Shown here: piece by piece, positions 15,101-20,331 of the stretch
Numbering within the stretch: the stretch's first letter is position 1
How the letters are laid out: every line of letters begins with the position of its first letter
Assembly (NCBI RefSeq): GCF_017940815.1
Contig: NZ_JAGAXX010000028.1
Coordinates: 17,314 to 81,313, forward strand
DNA from: Methanobrevibacter sp.
GTDB taxonomy: Archaea; Methanobacteriota; Methanobacteria; Methanobacteriales; Methanobacteriaceae
Direction of reading: 5' to 3'
Length of the DNA: 64,000 bases
Notes under the pieces: generated by a model
What the model was told of the DNA's origin: nothing
The model's database searches: none
Seen by the model: the letters and a program-made list of their open reading frames with translations, nothing else
Program-made: the position numbers and the translations under genes

Positions 15101-16161
15101 GAATCAAGGATGCGGTAATACTCACTAACGACGTTGTCGCATACTATAATGAAACCACATTCACAGCAAGACTAGCTGACACTGACAACAACCCAATTGC
15201 TGGCGAAACAATTGTATTTAAAGTCAATGGCCAAACCTACACTGCAGTAACTGACGAATACGGTAACGCTAATGTGACATTCGAATTACCGTTAGGAAAA
15301 TACACAATCGAGTCAAGTTACACAGATCCGAAAGGCAAGGTCATTAACGCAACAAATACAATCACAATGTCCACTTCAATCAGGGCTTCTGACATGACCA
15401 GAGGTTGGAACAGTCCATACGACTACTATGCAGTATTCCTTGACGGAGACGGACACGTGCTTGTCAACAAGGAAGTTTCATTCGTCATAAATGGTAAAAC
15501 ATATGATGTGGTAACAGATGCAAAAGGTATTGCATATTTAAACACTAAACTTGATGTTGGAAAATATGGAGTCACATTAATCAACAAGGTGACTGGTGAG
15601 GTTACAAAAAGAAATGCAACCATTGTAAAACGTCTGATTGAAAACAAGGATATTACAATGGACTTCCGTGACGGAACATGGTATACTGTAAAAGTCATCG
15701 GTGACGACGGTAAACCTGTAGGTGAAGGCGAGATCATTGATATCTACGTAAACACTATCCACTACGTATGTAAGACAGACAAGGATGGTTACGCAAGACT
15801 CTTGATCAACTTGAACCCTAAGACATACACAGTTTCACCTGAATATAAGACCTACAAAGTTTCCAATAAACTTGTGGTTAAACAAACTCTTAAATTAGTC
15901 AAAAAGACTGTTAAAGTCAAAAAAGGCAAAAAACTTGTGCTTAAAGCTACACTCAAATGGTCCAACGGAAAAGCCATCAAAGGCAAAAAGATTGTCTTCA
16001 AGTTCAAAGGTAAAAAATACTCCGCTAAGACCAATTCCAAAGGTGTCGCTAAAGTGACTATCAAGAAGAGCGTTACCAAGAAACTTAAGAAGGGCAAAAA
16101 GTACAAATACTCTGCTCGTTACTACACAAACTATGTGAAAGGAAAAGTGAAAGTTAAATAG
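190..16161 (+). CDS. Giant secreted adhesin-like protein (beta-helix repeats, Ig-like repeats, basic C-terminal domain)
   Basis: A surface protein of about 5,320 residues. The ATG at 190 begins a classic signal peptide: Lys/Arg start, hydrophobic core LLIIAIIFVAMIGG, cleavage after VSA. An in-frame ATG at 145 would add 15 residues and cannot be excluded; neither start has a good ribosome binding site. After an acidic linker, nt ~530-3300 and ~3590-8130 encode parallel beta-helix repeats with recurring GGAI/GGAV and F-x-N-N-T-A motifs, like the polymorphic-membrane-protein repeats of adhesin-like proteins. Nt ~8140-15880 encode tandem Ig-like domains with recurring 'GNVTI.VNG.NYT' and 'Y.GD..Y..' signatures. 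The last ~85 residues are very Lys-rich (KKTVKVKKGKKLVLKATLKW). N-x-S/T sequons occur throughout. No LPXTG, transglutaminase or obvious pseudomurein-binding repeat is visible. Adhesion is inferred from architecture; the ligand is unknown. Confidence 0.9.
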   Translation: MRIKTEILLIIAIIFVAMIGGVSAADDNQTSDVVSVADDSPTVDTKTNDTVGVTTVKDESSIEEEDSVIEEETIAETENDKGSVLAASSKDDDVLGVPADQEVLGATLKDLQTLINGNGNTKTLTQDYVVGTNTADYQRVTINKNLQINGNGHRIDANGRGAIFYITGNRQIIFNNLIIANAGTGQNDGGAIYCTGTCTMTFTNCQFINNRRNGNGGVLYSDYGGTFSFTDCTFIGNSATGNGGAIHEDYTGSYTFTRCTFDGNVASRGSAFDSSSSYYTNSFTMNDCKVYNNAASSQAALYLVANTVRIIDTDFENNTGYSDGGAIHVQAANNPLYVTGCTFTNNQATSTAEDSEGRGGALRISSVSTLNLDDCTFNGNSAMYGGALYAPYVASESSRITNCNFNNNVGSSNGGAIYWNANGTTFYNNKFNGNKADNGAGLFLAYAVHNTVIDDCTFNDNQAMNEGGAIMGIYNENNVQVTDSYFNRNVAINGGAIALGQNSNDFTLDNCQFNGNHASGYGGCVYFESDGEHIDITNSHFDDNFASSGGAIHLFSSLMDDSYKDVNVIKCTFHDNNCTSPDARYGGSAIGLNWANDVTISQCTFDLNHASSNGAVMVDYCYDVNVDNCDFINNYAGRFGGAFYAYHAVGDADVTFTKCTFDNNTAARSGGAISTTLFSVNYENLGNVYKNWQITDCDFTNNKGVLSAGALYLPWTTGLVINNIPFDNNTAGSYGAMYWSGDSLNIHDVNFTNNDAKEGDCGALYIGVGTGTAGAHTVINNVLFENNTAYSNGGALSGAASNVDITNDKFKNNSAWYGGAIYWNGGANVNIDKNEFIANSANSAGAVDIYGTKNTNIHNSVFVNNTATNQAGAVWFNSEGGSIYSCDFTNNKAGSNAGAIILDSTSQTIRDCKFDKNVAGGKGGAVYDTGSGADNSIFIRDSTFTENEAYDGAGVYITDGRVTQIYNGTFIDNIASHNGGGAYVMVDSIPYVDYDLFKHTGIYEESTERINWNVGSRNVIYSSLFENNNIDYYMNVSAVVSGLTAVITVTVPVDANKSKGGKVVFDITYTNQTGSYKTQYVLDNFDDNPGTITLNLPSSEVGHYDVIVQFSEQTYLMKQFNVSYNVTDPRGDFEILQGLINDAIANHFAELDLTRSYTFTPGNETNPLDFNVYDIEINAPLIINGHGWTINALGYCRIFAVNGANVVLNDLKIINGANATDGGAIYWAGSNGTVRHTEFTNNTATHDGGAIYFAPTAADSQVLNCTFEDNTAGEDGGAIDWNATRGVLNDSEFINNAAGSYGGALCREVNADGGYGNNNVFINNTAGEVGGAIAWMKSESITINNYDFINNTAGYSGGAIYVGEGSGNCVVKNSYFEANEVTGEPGHGGAIEWYSKEGTIDNSEFVNNKAYKGGAVFVGQVAGDINITNSVFTNNTALTHGGAIDANASSVIMEHSEFYNNTAEYGGALYVGGAGEHNSVGYCLFIGNNATENGGAIDWAASNGNVLESTFEYNHAKNGGAVFVGGLAEEGSVINSTFNHNSADEKGGAVCWNATIGRLTGSTFFNNSAQLGGATYRGANSTGGFGYDNDYISNHAELDGGAIYWNGAGGNITYSEFHNNTAGRNGGAVYVGAVGATAYITDALFVNNDAGGNGGAVDWAASNGHILRSTFEYNDAVNGGAVFIGGSAEGGSVINSTFNHNTAKEKGGAIDWNSTIGRLSGSTFFNNSAQLGGATYRGANSTGGFGYDNVYISNKAELDGGAIYWNGAGGNITDSEFHDNIAGRNGGGVYVGAVGATAYITDALFDNNTAGENGGAVDWAASNGHILRSTFEYNNANNGGAVYVGGSADSGSVINSTFNYNHAEENGGAIDWNAAGGNITNSQFTENTAGNGGAVYVGAEGATTYITDAKFERNKADLNGGAVDWAASNGHILTSEFNYNEAVNNGGAVFIGGSSGNGTIINSTFNYNHAGENGGAIDWNSTIGKLIGSNFTFNSAKYGGATFRGANATGGYGYNNRYISNYAEINGGAIDWNATGGNITHSYFYNNTAGENGGALFVGTHGATAYITDAQFESNKAGNRGGAIDIYASNTHIINSNFTTNKADYGGAVFAGHNAEVSEITNSTFISNTATYNGGAVDWNASSGKITDSNFEQNTADYGGAVFVGASTNDGYVKGSNFTYNVAKTRGGAIDWNASNGHVNDSIFVGNQAVDGGAIYVGSGASNGHVYNSTFISNRADDKKGKGGAILFHTVDQVYVGMSNFTDNTADHAGAIYIDECNSAVIETSDFTANSANNDGAIHWQGKNGTLRDSTFTENSATQDAGAIGWKGVESDIYNVTFSKNTAGGKGGAVYWVNVTDDNIYNVTFTENQAFKGGAVYWDSGNGTIYNATFKSNVAFEEGGAVYINGLSGNALTNATFTSNRATGYFNPEGIEYGDGGALYITDSDNMELNDLKFDKNAAALSGGAIYVNNTDDSELYGLTFNDNSANKVGGTIYWTSSSNDTIHDISINKSTAHDEGGAIYLTDMEATLEDIKIDQSTASYASAGAIYANGNITINNATLTNFKSLNDVASAILFDGGNSTIANSTLTGNNAIVINEDTTVHVIKNTINDNPADGYAVLNGGTLYLEKNDFDDVIINAGVIKTQTYTVVLGNKTVNVTKGDVVTLNATIVDDTKNNDIVVVESFYFHDLTTGATIPSTYTGRANYGTYVAEEQGKYIISSEDVGLTNNTILTGTLVVKASNNIEFNITKINEGENVTIKVELLPPDNNFPYQGNISLTVDGKPYNVEIINGTGTLTLTNLSAGTYKVTAAYVGDEFHNNATNTTYFIVNLRETLINITVNNILYGQNATAVVTTNANGTVRILINGNRVVEIINGTATLNITGLAPGKYSATVIYPGNDYFKMNYNETSFEVYKNNAVIDSIEFARVVPVGTENTITVTMGNVTSGTITIEVNGVNYTAPIVNKVAKLNVTLPVGKDYAVNAYFLGDNYFNATNKTGGTFEVTDKNVTVINISSINVIEVDGRLVINFTTNTTAPLNVTINGKPVTVVDNSVVADTSAVGTYMLVVTSPENAYYSSGYNSTMYTVIKHNSTVNITVDPVHYVGDAFTIIIGNNTNVTVTINGRPYAVGADGKVVIDTTKLAAGDYIVSAVIAENDKYYGNSTEATFDIIKYNATIDSVVVTPTVEVGQNLTVTVTMGNVTSGNVLMELYGNNYTVPIVNSVATINVTATKIGNDFGVTAYFLGDDKYNATSKAGNTFNVTGKYPTVIIINVTSVVEVDDLLIVNITTNTTAPLIVEVNGNPVTVNSTGQFIADTSVAGTYTITARTDEGDLYYGGFNSTTFNVIKHNSTVNVTVDPVHFVEDVFTINVTNNTAVVVTINGNVYDVKADGTVNIDTTKLAAGEYIVTATIAENDKYYGNSSTAKFNVVKYNAEIISVVASPSIAPHGQNTTLTVTMGNVTDGMITIEVNGTNYTAPIVSGVATLNISLPIGKYANVTAYFLGDYKYNATNKTGNAFEVTDKNITVITIDVESVVVVDDEVIVTLNTNTTAPLNVTVNGKPVTLVDNKFTADTSAAGTYTIVARADENEFYTSGFNSTTFTVIKYNSTVDIAVDPVHYVNDTFTIIVTSNTTVNVTINGKSYTVGADGKVNIDTAALAAGDYVINAVVAENDKYYGNSSNATFTIVKYNAEIASVVATPVVAVGQNTTITVTMANVTSGTITIEVNGVNYTATINNKIAVLNVTLPVGKDYPVTAYFLGDYKYNATSKAGNTFEVTDKNVTIITIDVESVVVVDDEVIVTITTNTTAPLNVTVNGKQVTLNSTGQFVADTSVAGNYNIVARADENEFYSNGFNSTTFTVIKNNSTVNITVDSVHYVEDDFTITISNNTNVTVTINGKTYAVKADGTVDIDTTALDAGEYIVIATIAENDKYYGNTSTATFNIVKYNATIESVVATPTTEIGQNITITVTMGNVTDGTVLVEVYGHNYTVPITSGVAKLNVTATVIGDNFPVTAYFLGDNKYNATSKAGNTFNVTGKYTTVITIDVESVVVVDDEVIVTVTTNTTAPLNVTVNGKQVTLNSTGQFVADTSAAGTYTITAKTEESEFYYGAVNSTTYTVIKHNSTVDIAVDPVHYVNDTFTITVTSNTTVNVTINGKVYTVGADGKVDIDTATLPAGEYIVNAVVTESDKYYGNSSTATFNIVKYNAEIISVVAAPTIGPVGQNTTFTVTMGNVTTGTVKIEVNGVNYTVPIVDGVATLNVTMPLGKYDNVSAYFLGDYKYNATNKTGNAFEVTDKNITFITIDVESVVVVDDELIVTLNTNTTAPLNVTVNGKPVTLVDNKFTADTSVAGTYTIVAKADENEFYSNGFNSTTFTVIKHNSTVDIAVDPTHYVGDDFTIIVTSNTTVTVAINGKSCTIDADGKVIINTTALDAGEYIVTATVTENDKYYGNTTTKTFNIVKVASKVNVTAENIVYGNESEITVKVPVQQTGYVTITVNNKNYTEVITNGEAKFTIPNLNVGTYTVNVTYLGDNTYNSSTNTTSFNVTKAELTATVEGKNITVDENSTFIVNVDPNFKGNVSITVDGVTYDGSVKSLIEMDKLTAGDKTATVRFYGDDNFNETTMDVNFKVSKLDTNMRVIDNGNGTVMVIVPDNATGNVTVKLGDKTYNATIVNGTAIVNMDDVPSGKYNVTVSYPGDDRYNNATVNASIEIKPKETPISVNVTNIKVGDVETIIVSVPSDATGNITISIDGKPYTAAIVNGNATFTISDLTAGNKTVAVNYLGDTKYGANFTSAQFTVSKRESYVNVDVEATNVGSPVTISVEIPENATGIVIVNVDGTNYTVQTVNGKGSLAITGVGNTTHTVKVTYLGDDQYFNSTNSTTYGLKKLASEVTVKVDNIYAGETAVLEITVTDGATGNVTIKIGDEYQDTVGVTSGKITVNVPGLTAGDKTVEVTYNGDDKYLPSENSTTFEVGIKDAVILTNDVVAYYNETTFTARLADTDNNPIAGETIVFKVNGQTYTAVTDEYGNANVTFELPLGKYTIESSYTDPKGKVINATNTITMSTSIRASDMTRGWNSPYDYYAVFLDGDGHVLVNKEVSFVINGKTYDVVTDAKGIAYLNTKLDVGKYGVTLINKVTGEVTKRNATIVKRLIENKDITMDFRDGTWYTVKVIGDDGKPVGEGEIIDIYVNTIHYVCKTDKDGYARLLINLNPKTYTVSPEYKTYKVSNKLVVKQTLKLVKKTVKVKKGKKLVLKATLKWSNGKAIKGKKIVFKFKGKKYSAKTNSKGVAKVTIKKSVTKKLKKGKKYKYSARYYTNYVKGKVKVK
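4681..6120 (+). repeat. Near-identical 480-bp tandem repeats in the beta-helix region
   Basis: The sequence GACTGGGCTGCATCCAACGG begins at 4681, 5161 and 5641 (spacing exactly 480) and again at 5959 (a 318-bp, shortened unit). The stretch ~4861-5125 matches ~5341-5605 with few, mostly synonymous, differences. This indicates recent segmental duplication or gene conversion. Confidence 0.85.
9211..13560 (+). repeat. Six-copy higher-order repeat of three Ig-like domains (~258 codons per unit)
   Basis: Equivalent codons of the unit lie at 9226, 9997, 10771, 11539, 12313 and 13087, a period of 768-774 bp. Each unit contains three successive Ig-like domains. They are recognisable by 'TNTTAPLNVTVNGK', then 'HNSTV.I.VDPVHYV' with 'AENDKYYGNS', then 'KYNA.I.SVVATP' with 'TAYFLGD.KYNATSK'. 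Several blocks are nearly identical in DNA, for example the DVESVVVVDD coding block in copies 3-6. Confidence 0.85.
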
Positions 16162-16196
16162 GGAAATCAAATTTTCCCTAAATTTTTATTTTTTTA
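16161..16196 (+). terminator. Terminator hairpin after the adhesin gene
   Basis: GGGAAA (16161-16166), loop TCAAAT, TTTCCC (16173-16178), followed by a T-rich tract. It overlaps the last base of the stop codon. Confidence 0.7.
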
Positions 16197-16200
16197 TTGA

Positions 16201-16236
16201 TTCATCTATATGTCCTAGATGAAAGTTCTTTTTTTC
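16201..16236 (+). terminator. Second hairpin and T-tract after the adhesin gene
   Basis: TTCATCTA (16201-16208), 7-base loop, TAGATGAA (16216-16223), then TTCTTTTTTT. This is a back-up terminator or the 3' end of a small RNA. The rest of 16237-16457 is AT-rich with no coding signal. Confidence 0.55.
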
Positions 16237-16457
16237 TACAATTATTTTCAATATAATTAAAAATACAACTCATTATTTTATATAATTAATTGATAACTAT
16301 CAATTTAATCAAGGTATTTTTCAATTAAATGCAATCAAAATTTTATTCTATTTTTTGATATTATCCGATCACCAATTTGAAATGCATTTTTAAATAAATT
16401 ATTTTAACTATTAAAAATAAAACTTATAATAGTATAATTTATTAAAGGTGATATTTT

Positions 16458-17696
16458 ATGAAAGGTCTTATTTTAATCATGGATGGTATGGGCGACCGTC
16501 CGATTAAGGAACTGGGAAACAAAACTCCCCTGGAAGCTGCCCACACTCCTAATATGGACAAGATGGCTGAAGAAGGAATAACTGGAATAATGGATTCAAT
16601 CGCACCAGGAATAATTCCTGGAAGTGACACCGCACACTTGTCAATTTTAGGATACGACCCATATGTGGTATACACCGGAAGAGGACCGTTTGAGGCAAAC
16701 GGTGTGGGTGTTGAAGTCCTTCCGGGTGACATCGCATTCAGATGCAACTTCTCAACAGCTGACGAAAACCTAATCGTTACAGACAGGCGTGCAGGAAGAA
16801 TCAAGGAAGGAACTGATGAAATTGTTGCGGAATTAAATAAAATGGTTCTTGAAGACTATCCTGACATCAAGATCATATTCAAGGAATCAACCGGACACAG
16901 GGCAGTTCTAGTGCTTAGAGGTGAAGGATTGTCTGATAAAGTAAGTGACGCAGACCCTAAGGTGGAAGGAAACAAGCCTAAAGAAGTGAAAGCTCTTGAT
17001 GACACTCCGGAAGCTGCAAAAACAGCGGACATCCTAAACAAATTGGTTGTAAAAACCTATGAAATGGTCAAAGACCATCCTGTAAACCTAAAAAGAATTG
17101 AGGAAGGCCAACCTCCTGCAAACATAGTAATCCCTCGTGGAGCAGGTGAGGTTCCTGTTGTGGAATCCTTAAATGAAAAATATGAAGTCAATTCAGCATG
17201 CATTGCAGAAACAGGATTGATAATGGGTATCGGAAGATTTGCAGGAATGGACATTATTGAAATGGAAGACGTAACCGGTGGAATCGACACCAACCTTGAC
17301 AACATTCGTGACACAATAATCGACCAAGTCAAAAACTCCGACCATGACTTCTTCTTGATAAACATTGACGGTGCCGACGAGGCGGGACATGACGGCCAGA
17401 CAATGGAGAAAAAGGAATTCATTGAAAAGGTTGATGAAGTGGTAATGAGCGAATTGATAAAGCTTGAAGATGTCTACATCTACTTGACTGCTGACCATTC
17501 AACTCCAATTTCAGTGATGAATCACTCAGGTGACCCAGTTCCAGTGCTTATCAGAGGTCCTGAAGTAAGAGTGGATGATGTTTGCGAATTCTCTGAACGT
17601 GCCTGCGCAAAAGGAGGTCTCAACAGAATCAGAGGTTCAGATGTAATGAACATCATGATGGACTTAATGAATTATGCTCACAAATTCGGTGCATAG
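16458..17696 (+). CDS. apgM: 2,3-bisphosphoglycerate-independent phosphoglycerate mutase, archaeal type
   Basis: Interconverts 3-phosphoglycerate and 2-phosphoglycerate in glycolysis and gluconeogenesis. The 412 residues match the archaeal ApgM branch of the alkaline phosphatase superfamily. The N-terminal MDGMGDRP carries the first metal-binding aspartate. The likely catalytic serine is in GSDTAH (residues 55-60). The C-terminal [19 protein letters not shown] supplies Asp/His metal ligands. The start ATG is preceded by AAAGGTGAT, a good archaeal Shine-Dalgarno match. Its stop is 8 bases from the next gene's ATG, so it is probably co-transcribed with the glmM-like gene. Confidence 0.93.
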   Translation: MKGLILIMDGMGDRPIKELGNKTPLEAAHTPNMDKMAEEGITGIMDSIAPGIIPGSDTAHLSILGYDPYVVYTGRGPFEANGVGVEVLPGDIAFRCNFSTADENLIVTDRRAGRIKEGTDEIVAELNKMVLEDYPDIKIIFKESTGHRAVLVLRGEGLSDKVSDADPKVEGNKPKEVKALDDTPEAAKTADILNKLVVKTYEMVKDHPVNLKRIEEGQPPANIVIPRGAGEVPVVESLNEKYEVNSACIAETGLIMGIGRFAGMDIIEMEDVTGGIDTNLDNIRDTIIDQVKNSDHDFFLINIDGADEAGHDGQTMEKKEFIEKVDEVVMSELIKLEDVYIYLTADHSTPISVMNHSGDPVPVLIRGPEVRVDDVCEFSERACAKGGLNRIRGSDVMNIMMDLMNYAHKFGA

Positions 17697-17704
17697 GTGG
17701 TTTT

Positions 17705-19042
17705 ATGGTAGCAAAAAAACTATTTGGAACATCAGGAATTAGGGGAAAGATAGGTTCTGAAGTGACTTGTGAATTAGCATTAAATGTAGGTAAATCATTG
17801 GCATACTATCTCGGCAATGAAGGTACTGTTGTTTTAGGATATGACACAAGAACTACAAATAAGATGCTTGACCAAGCAATCACCGCAGGTTTGCTTGAAA
17901 GCGGTGTTAATGTAGTTAAAATTGGAATGGTTCCAACACCTTTAGTTGGTTATGCTACTGAAAAACTCGATGCCGATGCGGGAATAATGTTGACCGCATC
18001 ACACAATCCGTCCCAATATAACGGAATAAAGTTATGGAATAAAAACGGTATGGCATACACTTCCGTTCAGGAAGCGGAAATTGAAGATATATACGCTGAA
18101 AAGTCATACATTTCAGTAACTTGGGACAAAGTAGGTAAATTAAGTGTTAACGATGAAATCAAGGGTCAATATGTCGATGACCTTGTTGACATGGTTGACA
18201 TTAAGGAAGGTTTGAAGGTTGTAATTGATTGTGCATCCGGAGCAGGAAGTGAAATATCACCATTAGTATTCAGAAAGGCCTGCTGTGAGGTAACAACATT
18301 GAATTCCCAACCTGACGGATTTTTCCCAGGCCGTAACCCAGAACCGAATGCCGAAAACTTACAGACCTTGATGAAGACCGTTGTAGCTATTGGGGCAGAC
18401 TTGGGTATTGCCCATGATGGTGATGCCGACAGGATGATTACTGTTGATGAAAACGGCGAAATCTCCCCATTCGACTCATTACTCGCATTGATATCAAAAG
18501 AGTTCGATGGAGATGTGGTGACCACTGTTGATGCAGGATTATGCATGGACGAGTCAGTCAAAGGTAACGTATTCAGAACTCCTGTAGGGGATGTGAATGT
18601 CGCTGAAGTCATAATTGAGAAGAATGCAAGTTTCGGAGGAGAACCTTCAGGAACATGGTTGCACCCTGATTTCTGCATGTGTCCTGACGGAATATTGTCC
18701 GGTTTGAGAATGGCGGAACTGGTGTCCAATAAGGGCAAACTGTCTGAACTGCTTGCGGAGATTCCATCTTATCCAAACATCCGTGAAAAAATAACCTGCT
18801 CAAAAGAGGCTAAGGTTAAAGTGATGGAAAATATGGAAGAGTTGCTGAAAGACGCTTTTGATGATATTGTTGAGGTAAACTCTCTTGATGGTGTAAGATT
18901 GACATTTGCTGATGATAGCTGGGTGTTGGTAAGGCCGTCCGGAACTGAAGACTACATCAGAATAACCTTGGAGTCTCGCGATGAGGCAAGAGCCGAATCT
19001 ATCAAAGAGACTTGTGTAAAAATAATCAATGAAAACTTATAG
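17705..19042 (+). CDS. glmM: Phosphoglucosamine mutase (alpha-D-phosphohexomutase family)
   Basis: 445 residues with all family signatures: LFGTSGIRG near residue 6, the phosphoserine loop TASHNP (Ser ~99) followed by QYNGIK, the metal-binding DGDADRM near residue 238, and the phosphate-binding RPSGTEDYIR near the C terminus. GlmM turns glucosamine-6-P into glucosamine-1-P, which feeds UDP-GlcNAc for pseudomurein and glycoproteins. The FGTSGIRG form is the one usually assigned as archaeal GlmM. Substrate choice cannot be proven from sequence, and a second family member lies at 25220-26584. The GlmU-like enzyme at 20332 would be the next step. Confidence 0.8.
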   Translation: MVAKKLFGTSGIRGKIGSEVTCELALNVGKSLAYYLGNEGTVVLGYDTRTTNKMLDQAITAGLLESGVNVVKIGMVPTPLVGYATEKLDADAGIMLTASHNPSQYNGIKLWNKNGMAYTSVQEAEIEDIYAEKSYISVTWDKVGKLSVNDEIKGQYVDDLVDMVDIKEGLKVVIDCASGAGSEISPLVFRKACCEVTTLNSQPDGFFPGRNPEPNAENLQTLMKTVVAIGADLGIAHDGDADRMITVDENGEISPFDSLLALISKEFDGDVVTTVDAGLCMDESVKGNVFRTPVGDVNVAEVIIEKNASFGGEPSGTWLHPDFCMCPDGILSGLRMAELVSNKGKLSELLAEIPSYPNIREKITCSKEAKVKVMENMEELLKDAFDDIVEVNSLDGVRLTFADDSWVLVRPSGTEDYIRITLESRDEARAESIKETCVKIINENL

Positions 19043-19071
19043 AAGATTACCTATCTTCTAATCTTTTTTTT
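19041..19071 (+). terminator. Terminator after glmM
   Basis: AGAAGAT (19041-19047), loop TACCT, ATCTTCT (19053-19059), then a run of eight T. It overlaps the stop codon. Confidence 0.75.
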
Positions 19072-19134
19072 AATACAAAAAATAAATAAAAAAAGTTCTT
19101 TAAAGAATATTAGAATTCTTTAAAGAGATTTAAA

Positions 19135-19854
19135 TTAACTCAACGATTCAATTCCTTTTGTAGCTAATAATTTTGTAAATGAACCTTCAGGTTTCATTAC
19201 AATGTTACCATTGGAATATTCTTTTAATGCTGCTTGAACCATTGTTGCTTTTTTATCTGGTTGAGCTGCAGCTTGTGCCAATGCTTTAACTAATACCATT
19301 ACAGCATCGGATCTGGACATGTTTCCTGAAACAGCATCATTACCTGCATATCCGTTATATGCATCGTTTTCACGAATGATGTCTGTTGCACTAAGGTTTG
19401 TCACTTCACCGTCTACTTTTAATGGACGTATTGAATCAATAATATTGTCTACTCCTTCGTCATAAACGAGAACTACTGCATCTGGGGTCATGTTTGTGTT
19501 TGCTTCCACAATTTCTTTTGCATATTGCATACCATCGTCTATTCCGTCATAGAGACAGTCGTGCATGAACATTTTCCCTCCACCAATTGCACTGGATGCA
19601 GGTTGGGACGGGTGAGTCATGCCCCCTGGATAAATTGGAGTGTAGTTAGAGAAACTTCCGTTTTCCAAATGGATCATGAAAGCCATGTCCACTCCTCCGT
19701 TTGATTGCTCGTATTTATCTGCTGTTAATAATAAGATGTCCTTATTTTCTTGTGAAAGGTCAGGACCTCCGTTTAAAGCACCATAAATTGAAGCTAATAG
19801 TCCCACGAGAATAACTAAGAGAATAGCTATTATCAGTTTTTTTCTTCTGTTCAT
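19135..19854 (-). CDS. Membrane-anchored DUF4012-like protein
   Basis: About 239 residues. The N terminus MNRRKKLIIAILLVILVGLL is a positively charged signal anchor. The rest is extracytoplasmic. The segment DILLLTADKYEQSNGGVDMAF...YTPIYPGG resembles DUF4012, a family related to LytR-CpsA-Psr phosphotransferase domains. There are several N-x-S/T sequons. The ATG at 19854 is chosen because GTGGGA lies just upstream; an in-frame GTG at 19866 would add four residues. It is convergent with glmM. The function is not established. A cell-surface role is inferred from topology and family, and the domain call is from memory. Confidence 0.6.
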   Translation of the reverse strand: MNRRKKLIIAILLVILVGLLASIYGALNGGPDLSQENKDILLLTADKYEQSNGGVDMAFMIHLENGSFSNYTPIYPGGMTHPSQPASSAIGGGKMFMHDCLYDGIDDGMQYAKEIVEANTNMTPDAVVLVYDEGVDNIIDSIRPLKVDGEVTNLSATDIIRENDAYNGYAGNDAVSGNMSRSDAVMVLVKALAQAAAQPDKKATMVQAALKEYSNGNIVMKPEGSFTKLLATKGIESLS

Positions 19855-20005
19855 TTTATTTCCCACGCTTATATTTTTAAAAATATGTTAAGTAAATAAA
19901 ATTACAATATTAGTTTTTAAAATTAAATTATATAAATATTTTTAACAGTTGTCTAGTTGGTTTGAAAAAAAGTCGATTTAAAAAATAAAAAATGAAGAAG
20001 ATTTC

Positions 20006-20173
20006 TTATTCTTCTTCTGCGATGAATGCATCAATACCTAATGCTGCACATTCTGGGCAAACCCAATCATCTGGCATGTCTGCAGGAGTTGCTCCAGCAG
20101 GAATGTTGTAAGCAGGGTCACCTTTTTCTGAATCGAATCTGTATTCACAGTGTAAACAAACATATATTGTCAT
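20006..20173 (-). CDS. Rubredoxin
   Basis: A 55-residue protein with the rubredoxin iron ligands: CLHC near the N terminus and CPEC near residue 39, in the typical contexts Y-x-C-x2-C and PDDWVCPEC. The middle has the family pattern GDPAYNIPAGATPADMP. One iron bound by four Cys gives a small one-electron carrier, used in anaerobes mainly with oxygen- and peroxide-detoxifying flavoproteins. The start ATG is preceded by AAGGAGAT, a strong ribosome binding site. It is monocistronic, with about 150 bases on each side. The acidic tail AEEE is usual for the family. Confidence 0.93.
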   Translation of the reverse strand: MTIYVCLHCEYRFDSEKGDPAYNIPAGATPADMPDDWVCPECAALGIDAFIAEEE

Positions 20174-20331
20174 TTTATTATCTCCTTTATATTTTTGCGA
20201 TTAGCATAGCTAATATAATTTGAGTTTATTGATACTATTATTTAAAATTAGTTATTTGATTAGATAAGTTAATTAATAAGTAAGAAGTTAAACATATAAT
20301 ATTATTAGATATTTTATAGGGGATAATAAAA

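Noticed and set aside
15852..16170. Minus-strand open frames rich in Phe and Leu opposite the adhesin C terminus
   Set aside because: They are the antisense of Lys-rich codons; there is no ribosome binding site and no homology recognised.
20026..20223. Plus-strand open frame over the rubredoxin gene
   Set aside because: The minus-strand reading gives a complete rubredoxin with all four Cys and a strong ribosome binding site.
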